Made by a program: the position numbers and the translations under genes
Part shown: one piece after another, positions 58,614 through 64,000 of the stretch
Layout of the letters: every line of letters begins with the position of its first letter
Position numbering within the stretch: the first letter of the stretch is position 1
Source: Dermanyssus gallinae
Lineage: Eukaryota; Arthropoda; Arachnida; Mesostigmata; Dermanyssidae
Direction: 5' to 3'
Assembly (NCBI GenBank): GCA_003439945.1
Contig: QVRM01004795.1
Coordinates: 22,501-86,500 of the forward strand
Length of the DNA stretch: 64,000 nucleotides
The notes under the pieces: generated by a model
Seen by the model: only the letters and a program-made list of their open reading frames with translations
What the model was told of the DNA's origin: nothing
The model's database searches: none

Positions 58614-61129
58614 TGAGTTCCGGTATATCAGGTTTCGACCTGTCTATGCCAACCATCGTCGGTGGCGACTTCAATGCCCGTATTGATGGTGGGGCTACTA
58701 ACGATAAAGGAGAGGTGCTGCTCCAGTTGATGGAATACTTTGGTCTGAGATGTGCAAATGCACGCGAAGACCACACGTATATAAGTCATAACGGAAGCAG
58801 CACCATTGACCTACTGTTTCACAACCTTGTCGATGGCGAAGTTGAAAGCTTCGATGTTCTCGAGGTGGCTGCAAGGAAGCACCTACCGGTGTCAGCAGTC
58901 GCAAATATTCCAGATATCTGGTTTAAGCAGCAAGGCGACCCACACCTGGTCCCCACGAGGCGTGTTGACCTTTCACTATTAGAGGTTGATAGCCTCGAGG
59001 TGGGCTGTGATGTGGATACTTGTTGTGAACTGCTAGAGAGAACCATGAGAAGTGCAGTCAGGTGGAAGAGACCGGGGCAGAGGAGATCACGACAGTGGTT
59101 TTCTCAGGCTTGCTATCTCGCCCACCGTGGGGTGCTCGAGCTTTTGCGCCAAGCGAGGGTAAAGGCACCACCACAGCTGCTAGCCAGACGCAGGCTTGAC
59201 TACTTCAATAGTAGAAAAGCTTACATAAAGCTATGCCTTGACCACAAGCGTGAATACGCTAGGCGGGAGGAAATCCGACTGCTCGAAAGAGCGGAGCGCA
59301 AGCCCTCAGCCTACGTCGTACGGCCTCGTAGGGGGGCGAACCACCTGCTCAGCGACGAACAGGTAACGAGTCACCTGACCGGTCTTCTATATAACCGCGA
59401 GACGATACGCCTGGCTCCAATGATTGAGCACCCGCTCACATTGGATCAGGATACTATGAATCTGCCCTTTGAGGTAGAAGAAGTACGTCAGGTTCTGCAC
59501 TCTCTTCCGAGAGGAAAGAGTGCGGGGCCAGACCAAGTGTACTATGAGCACTGGGTGCAGTCTGAGCCACTTTTGGCAAACCATCTTTGTGATTTCTTCA
59601 ACGAGATCATGAAGAGGGGACAAATGCCAGGAGCCTGGCAAATCGCCAGGCTTTCTCTTTTATTTAAGGGTAAGCATGGTGATGACAGACGAGACCCAAA
59701 CTTATACCGCGGTATAGCGTCTGAAAGGACGCTGAAGAAGATCTTCTGCAAATTGGTTATAAAACGGATCGAGTACGTTGTCGACCAGACCCTTCCACCG
59801 AAGCAATTCGGCTTTCGAAGAGGTCGAGGAACGCGTGATGCAATCCATGTGCTTCAGTCAGAGATAGAGCGAGCTGTGGCAAAGCCCGGAGGCCATTTGT
59901 ATGCAGTCTTTATAGACTGCGTCAAGGCTTTCGACAAAGCACCTCGAGATCTCCTGGTGAAGTCATTCCGATACGCAGGGGTTGGTGGCTCTCTTCTTGG
60001 CGTAATTTCCAGTTTCTTTGATGAGGACACCTTACTGGTACAAGGTGAGCAGGAAGTGTTGCAGGTAAGGCAAAATGTGGGAACCCCGCAAGGCGACCCA
60101 TTGAGCTGCGTCTCCTTCACTCTTCTGCTTGCCGATTTTGTTGATTATATTCGACAAGAGTTCCAGAAGGCCACAGTTGTGATGTACGCAGATGACATAG
60201 TGGTCGCTCATCACGACCTGGGTGCCATCAAGCGCATCACTTCTCTGGCGGAGGTGTTTCTTGTCTCAAGAGGGCTGGAAATAAACGCCATGAAGACCAA
60301 GGCTATGAAATTCAGAAGAGGAGGTCGATTGGCTGCTAAAGACGTTATACGTTGCGGCGGCCAATCCTTGGAATTCGTTAACTCTTTCCGGTATCTGGGG
60401 CTTCGGCTTCATTATACTGGGACGACCTTCACTGCTCACATCGTCGAGAGAGCGCGCACAGCCCTAATTTCTCTTTATGGAGAAATAGGCGATGTCCGGC
60501 GACTGTCCGTCCCGACGGCAGTGGCGCTTTTCTACCTCAAGGTTGTTCCGGCGCTGATGTATGGTCTTGACAGAGTATGGGAACACCTCACTCGGGCAAA
60601 CTTTGGTTTGCTTGAAAGGTGTTTAACAATGTACATGAAGCGAGTACTTTGCCTGTCAATGCGGGCAAGGAGCCGCTTTGTGTACCTAATGTCAGGCTGT
60701 GCACCAGTTGTTGAGATCATTCGATTAAGGTTGAAGATGCCGCGTACAGTACCATTCGAGAGCTTTATCTCGGAATGGGAAAATAATATTGAACAAGTCC
60801 GACGAGAGGTCGGAGACCTGGATGTTTTCAGGGCCTTTCACCTCTGGTCTGGTCTTGCGTGTGACAATCGCCACGTCTATACCAGATACATAGTTCATGG
60901 CTATCATCACCTGGTTTGTTCGAATACGAGCTTCCACGAAGAGTACACCGAGTGCGTCTGTCGACTGTGCTCTCAGGCGTGTACGAAGTTTCATGCATCT
61001 GCCTGCCTGGCCCTTGCGAAGAGATCACTGCCACTGCCTCTCTCGTATAACATGCCGCGAGGAGCTGAGTGGGATAATTGTAAGATATGTATAATTGTTC
61101 CATGTTATATGCATACTCAATATAAGTGA
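58613..61129 (+). CDS. LINE ORF2-type protein, endonuclease-reverse transcriptase, 5'-truncated
   Basis: An open frame of about 838 codons (TAG just upstream at 58610; the first base of its first codon belongs to the target duplication; first ATG at codon 12). It holds the C-terminal part of an APE-type endonuclease: GGDFNARID (residues 17-25) and STIDLLFHN (63-71). The usual SDH catalytic site reads RKH (88-90). The reverse transcriptase follows: FEVEEVRQVL and KSAGPDQVYYEHW from residue 286, QFGFRRGRGTRDA (398-410), motif A VFIDCVKAFDKA with Asp 435 and 441, motif B GTPQGDPLS (490-498) and motif C MYADDIVV with Asp 527 and 528. The C-terminus has a Cys/His cluster, CRLCSQACTKFHASAC (783-798). 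The protein would copy its own RNA at a nicked target, but the N-terminal endonuclease motifs are missing, so this copy cannot be fully autonomous. No stop or frameshift inside. Clade not determined. Confidence 0.92.
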   Translation: MSSGISGFDLSMPTIVGGDFNARIDGGATNDKGEVLLQLMEYFGLRCANAREDHTYISHNGSSTIDLLFHNLVDGEVESFDVLEVAARKHLPVSAVANIPDIWFKQQGDPHLVPTRRVDLSLLEVDSLEVGCDVDTCCELLERTMRSAVRWKRPGQRRSRQWFSQACYLAHRGVLELLRQARVKAPPQLLARRRLDYFNSRKAYIKLCLDHKREYARREEIRLLERAERKPSAYVVRPRRGANHLLSDEQVTSHLTGLLYNRETIRLAPMIEHPLTLDQDTMNLPFEVEEVRQVLHSLPRGKSAGPDQVYYEHWVQSEPLLANHLCDFFNEIMKRGQMPGAWQIARLSLLFKGKHGDDRRDPNLYRGIASERTLKKIFCKLVIKRIEYVVDQTLPPKQFGFRRGRGTRDAIHVLQSEIERAVAKPGGHLYAVFIDCVKAFDKAPRDLLVKSFRYAGVGGSLLGVISSFFDEDTLLVQGEQEVLQVRQNVGTPQGDPLSCVSFTLLLADFVDYIRQEFQKATVVMYADDIVVAHHDLGAIKRITSLAEVFLVSRGLEINAMKTKAMKFRRGGRLAAKDVIRCGGQSLEFVNSFRYLGLRLHYTGTTFTAHIVERARTALISLYGEIGDVRRLSVPTAVALFYLKVVPALMYGLDRVWEHLTRANFGLLERCLTMYMKRVLCLSMRARSRFVYLMSGCAPVVEIIRLRLKMPRTVPFESFISEWENNIEQVRREVGDLDVFRAFHLWSGLACDNRHVYTRYIVHGYHHLVCSNTSFHEEYTECVCRLCSQACTKFHASACLALAKRSLPLPLSYNMPRGAEWDNCKICIIVPCYMHTQYK

Positions 61130-61148
61130 AATAAATACGAATGTAGAA
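58614..61148 (+). mobile_element. 5'-truncated LINE, recent insertion
   Basis: A non-LTR retrotransposon of 2535 bp bounded by a perfect 14-bp target-site duplication. The 5' end falls inside the endonuclease coding region, the normal result of incomplete target-primed reverse transcription. The 3' untranslated part is only about 19 bp after the stop codon (AATAAATACGAATGTAGAA) and has no poly(A) or simple-repeat tail. It lies in the older LINE relic in the same orientation. Confidence 0.93.
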
Positions 61149-61162
61149 AGCTAAGCCTTAGG
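61149..61162 (+). repeat. Target-site duplication, right copy
   Basis: AGCTAAGCCTTAGG, identical to 58600-58613. Confidence 0.92.
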
Positions 61163-61341
61163 AGTCCTATGTGATTGTTTTTTTTATATCAATGAGGCTA
61201 CCAAATCCCAGGTTGGTACTTTTTGTACGTTCCACTCTTCCATAACCTTGTCAAGGGGCGGACTTGGTGACGTCATGGCATTATACTAGACCTGTTCCAG
61301 AATAGCTCCTACCGAAAATAAAAAAATTTACTGGCAAAACA

Positions 61342-61357
61342 ATATATATATATATAA
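61342..61357. repeat. (TA)n microsatellite
   Basis: Eight TA units. Confidence 0.85.
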
Positions 61358-61496
61358 AAACAATGTTTTGGAGACACGTGTAATATTATTCGATGCATAC
61401 CTGTAGCATACGGCTTCTTGTTTCCACTCAAGGAATGCGATTTCATATTTGGCCAATGCCCTCGTATGCACACGAAACGCAACCAATTGTTCGAGT

Positions 61497-61600
61497 GGTG
61501 GTGGCGTGATGTAGGGGACTAGTACGCTAGTCATAGTTGTCATCTACCGTGATATCGCCGGTTCGATCCCTCCGTTGTTGATCGAATTTTCATTGAGCGA
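61497..61600 (+). repeat. Possible tRNA-derived repeat
   Basis: TGGTGGCGTGATGTAGGGGA resembles the A-box part of the SINE head, and GCCGGTTCGATCCC about 50 bp later is a good B box. The downstream part does not match the SINE body. It may be a different or decayed tRNA-derived element, or a decayed tRNA gene; no full cloverleaf pairs. Confidence 0.4.
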
Positions 61601-61904
61601 TACTCATTGAGAGTAGATGATAAACCACACCGTTGTGAGCCAGCGGCCATGCTGCCTCAAGGACTGTCGACAAGACCCTAGATATCTCAACATGTCCAGT
61701 CCTCGGTGCATTGAAGATAAACCTCGCGGTGAGTTCCAATCCCGTAGGGGGACGAAGGATGGTCTAGAATTAAAAACAACCTCCTTAAAAAAATTATTAA
61801 TTCTAGTCGTTCGAGTGGCCAAACGCGCGTTTAACAACCCTTGCATCGTGCATGATTAAATATTGAAGTGTCGCATAGAAGTGGCATTTATGTAGGTTCT
61901 TCGA

Positions 61905-61985
61905 TAGAAGTCGTCGTATCTACTATATAAGTCGTTGTATCTACTACGGAGGCAGTCGTATTTACTATAGAAGCCGTAGTATAGG
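61905..61985. repeat. Minisatellite, about 21-bp unit
   Basis: Three to four imperfect units of GTCGTATCTACTATA(T/G)AA. The minus strand stays open and reads as a Tyr/Arg seven-residue repeat (DLYSRYD type), which follows from the 21-bp period. Confidence 0.85.
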
Positions 61986-61989
61986 TATA

Positions 61990-62648
61990 GTATAGTAGGT
62001 AGTGGAATCACGCTTTGTTCTCTTTCGCTCTGGCCGTGCTGCAACTTCCTTGAACTAGAAAGGTCATTGAGTCCTCTTTGACCTGGTTAAAATGAACCTA
62101 CGCGCTAATTTTCAACAGGATTTAGGCTGCGGGACCTGCCGCACGAAGGATCAAGATCCAAGGTGGTGGCCCTCGACAACAATATTTTCAATCGTGAAAG
62201 GGTCGGAAAGCGATTCCTCCGGCGCTGCTAGGTTGATGAGCTCCCAGGTTAGGCTAGCGCCAATCAACGAAAATACGGAAGCTCTCCGCTCCAAACATCC
62301 ACAAACTTCTCGGGATCACTCTATGGTCACACCTCCAGCGGTCACACTGTTTATTTTTAAATCTCACATGACAAGACACCGACTGCCATTAAAATATTAG
62401 CAGAACCTCAGCTGCCAGCCTGGACTTAATGAAGCCCCGTCGGTTGCAGTACCTCTTGCCTGGTACACTGGGTTGCAGGGCCGGACGATAATAAATCTTA
62501 GGCTGGCCGCTATGATAGGTGACCAGGAATGCTCCTTTTTAAGCGATGACCTAGGTGTGTCGGACGCAGTCACGACGGCAGGGCCCACAGTCGAGCCATG
62601 ATTGACCCAGACTGGGCACAGAGTTGGGGCATTATTAGATAGTGATGG
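61990..62648. other. Gene-free sequence, possibly older retroelement DNA
   Basis: Frames of 102 (62092-62400, plus) and 63 codons (minus) show no recognised motif. Being directly upstream of the RT-associated relic, part of it may be retroelement sequence too decayed to recognise. Confidence 0.35.
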
Positions 62649-63423
62649 GTGAAACGCTTACAACGTTCTACATGCGTCTTCGCTCCCGATAATAGGGCTA
62701 ACCAGTGCATTAGGACAACCCCCCCTAAAAAAGCGATTAGTAAGCCTGATTATAGAACTTATTTGGTTTCTGATAGAGCCAAGCTTCAAGCCGTTAGTAC
62801 CTTAGGGGCTAAAACTTATTGCATGCCTTACTTTATTCTTGAATTGAAACTTTTTCAATGAAAAGACGATGCGCATATACGCAGGACTGCGGCCTGGTGT
62901 TGACCTAGTCGTGCCTCACCAATGTTGCTGTGGTGATCATGTTGATGCGGTGGTCTGTCATGGCCTGCCATGCGTCCTTAATGCAGGCCGGCGGGCACGT
63001 TATGTTACCGCTGCTTTAAAAGACACCCTTAGTTGGGCACTGAGATCTTCTGTACTGGAACCCCCAGATATATCCAGAGACTGTACAAAAAAATCTGACA
63101 GTCTTACTCTGACCCTCTTTGAGCGTGGCCACATAATTGTTTGGGATGCAACTGTGATCAACTCATTAGCCTCTTCGATCGTCGCTGCATGTGCGAACCG
63201 AGCAAGATATGCTCCCAGTTCTGCTGTAGCTTACAAATACAGAAAATACTTTGGCAGTAACTATCCTCACCAATTTTGTCTGTTGGCATTTGAGACAATA
63301 GAAGTTCCAGGCTCCCTTATAGTAACGGTAATTCTGCAGGAGGGTAGGTGCCTCAATCTCAATGCCATCCGTGCCTTAAAAGCATTCGATTTCTTGCGTC
63401 AGAGGCTGTCGCTTGACACTTAG
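62649..63423 (+). pseudogene. RT-associated C-terminal region, one frameshift
   Basis: The first phase ends SDRAKLQAVSTLGAKTYCMP, then ILELKL. After a single frameshift near 62855 the second phase continues FNEKTMRIYAGLRPGVDLVV, PHQCCCGDHVDAVVCHGLPC (zinc-binding-like C-C-C and H-L-C), LNAGRRARYVTAALKDTLSW, KSDSLTLTLFERG, HIIVWDATVINSLASS, FETIEVPGS and finally FLRQRLSLDT-stop. These follow the blocks of a C-terminal zinc/endonuclease-like region in a widespread set of metazoan reverse-transcriptase proteins: RIAVGLRLG, CRCG, HGLSC, RH-x-x-x-N, KRPDGLT, LVWDAT, ET-G and QRLSL. Key substitutions (RH to RY, KRPDG to KKSDS) suggest it is inactive. The reverse transcriptase itself is absent. Same family as 17747-18194, but the two are well diverged. 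Confidence 0.7.
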
Positions 63424-64000
63424 CGACAAAGTGCAGCACATTGTTAAACTAGACTAATCCTTGGTTAGAGAGCCTATGACTACACGTGTTCACATAAAGT
63501 ACATCGTTTACTCCAGGGTGCTAACATAGTAAATTTTAATATAAATATACGGCAAGAAATACTTTTTAGCGACAAGACCGCTTTACTAGAAGCGCCCGGA
63601 TACGTCAGAGAAGTAAACCCGCAAGCCAGGCTTGAGGCGTCCACCTTGGACATATGTATCTAGATTAAGGCACACACATGCGTTTACATTGCGTGTAACG
63701 GACACATAATGTGCGATGGGACGACTTCCCTAAGAAGATTCGAGTACCCCGGTCGGTGCTCTTTTGATCGCTACTGCAGTTTTCAATGCTGTTCCTGCCG
63801 CTGTTGCTGCTGATGCGGTGGGTGGTTGTTGCGCAAGCAAAACGAAGTTCGCTTTTCCCTATAGACGGTGTGTCATTAGTGAGGGCTGGTTTTACAGAAA
63901 CCCGACGAAAAAAAAAGGTGTGCCAGAGGGAAAGGCGAAGTTCCCGCCAACGAATCACAAACATCAAAGGGTCGAGCAGGATCACGCTGACGTGAAGGTT
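63424..64000. other. Gene-free unique sequence
   Basis: The last 106-codon minus frame (63665-63985) has no recognised motif. Nothing else is seen. Confidence 0.4.

Larger units (their letters stand above)
58230..61260 (+). pseudogene. Older LINE relic, split by a younger LINE
   Basis: The left part is 58230-58613. It has AADISKAFDCVIFNIL (reverse-transcriptase motif A) at about 58263-58310, then LFILYINIVLRSLDRFP at about 58471-58521, and in another phase GADDCTLLIPLLKDNPQASF (motif C, the ADD catalytic pair) at about 58531-58590. After the inserted element the relic resumes in phase at 61149 with ALGVLCDCFFYINEATKSQV, then GTF, ending near 61230. The latter matches the KTQV-TF block that usually follows motif C in Jockey/CR1/I-type elements. 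Frameshifts and stops show it is dead. The interruption is 58614-61148. Confidence 0.7.

Overview
This window reads as nuclear DNA of an animal, most likely an arthropod or another invertebrate. It has no operons and no dense coding. It is packed with long (TA)n arrays, (TAA)n arrays and CAA/TTG-type triplet tracts. The identifiable genes are metazoan-type transposable elements: two families of APE-type or related LINE, a mariner relic and a tRNA-derived SINE family. An 18S rRNA-like relic and an antisense tRNA-Gly(GCC) 5' half are also eukaryotic. The species cannot be told from the sequence alone.

Layout. From 1 to about 10.4 kb the sequence is triplet-rich (TTG/CAA, ACG), with a tRNA-Gly half near 0.5 kb and (TA)n arrays. 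About 10.4-15.8 kb is featureless unique DNA. From 16 to 23 kb lie many microsatellites, an AT-rich palindrome, a relic of a reverse-transcriptase C-terminal region (17.75-18.19 kb) and two adjacent SINE copies (22.2-22.6 kb), the second with a clean target-site duplication. From 24 to 34.5 kb there is a faint LINE remnant, a possible one-pass membrane protein frame (27.8 kb), a short perfect palindrome (30.4 kb), a mariner transposase relic (31.2-31.8 kb) and small duplicated repeats. From 35 to 42 kb there are (TA)n-centred hairpins and one coding-like Cys-containing frame on the minus strand. From 45 to 57.5 kb the sequence is GC- and triplet-rich, with candidate low-complexity exons, a precursor-microRNA-like hairpin (47.7 kb), an 18S rRNA-like relic (48.3-48.7 kb) and a third SINE copy with a target-site duplication (50.8 kb).

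The clearest coding feature is at 58.6-61.1 kb: a 5'-truncated LINE with an open frame of about 838 codons covering part of an endonuclease, a whole reverse transcriptase and a Cys/His C-terminus. It is flanked by a perfect 14-bp direct repeat. It sits inside an older, decayed LINE whose reverse-transcriptase motifs are split on either side of it, so this is a datable nested insertion. A relic of a further RT-associated C-terminal region follows at 62.65-63.42 kb.

No complete host gene with a recognisable product was found. Candidate exons are listed with low confidence. The regulatory or RNA candidates (hairpins) rest on base pairing that can be read directly, but their function is inferred.
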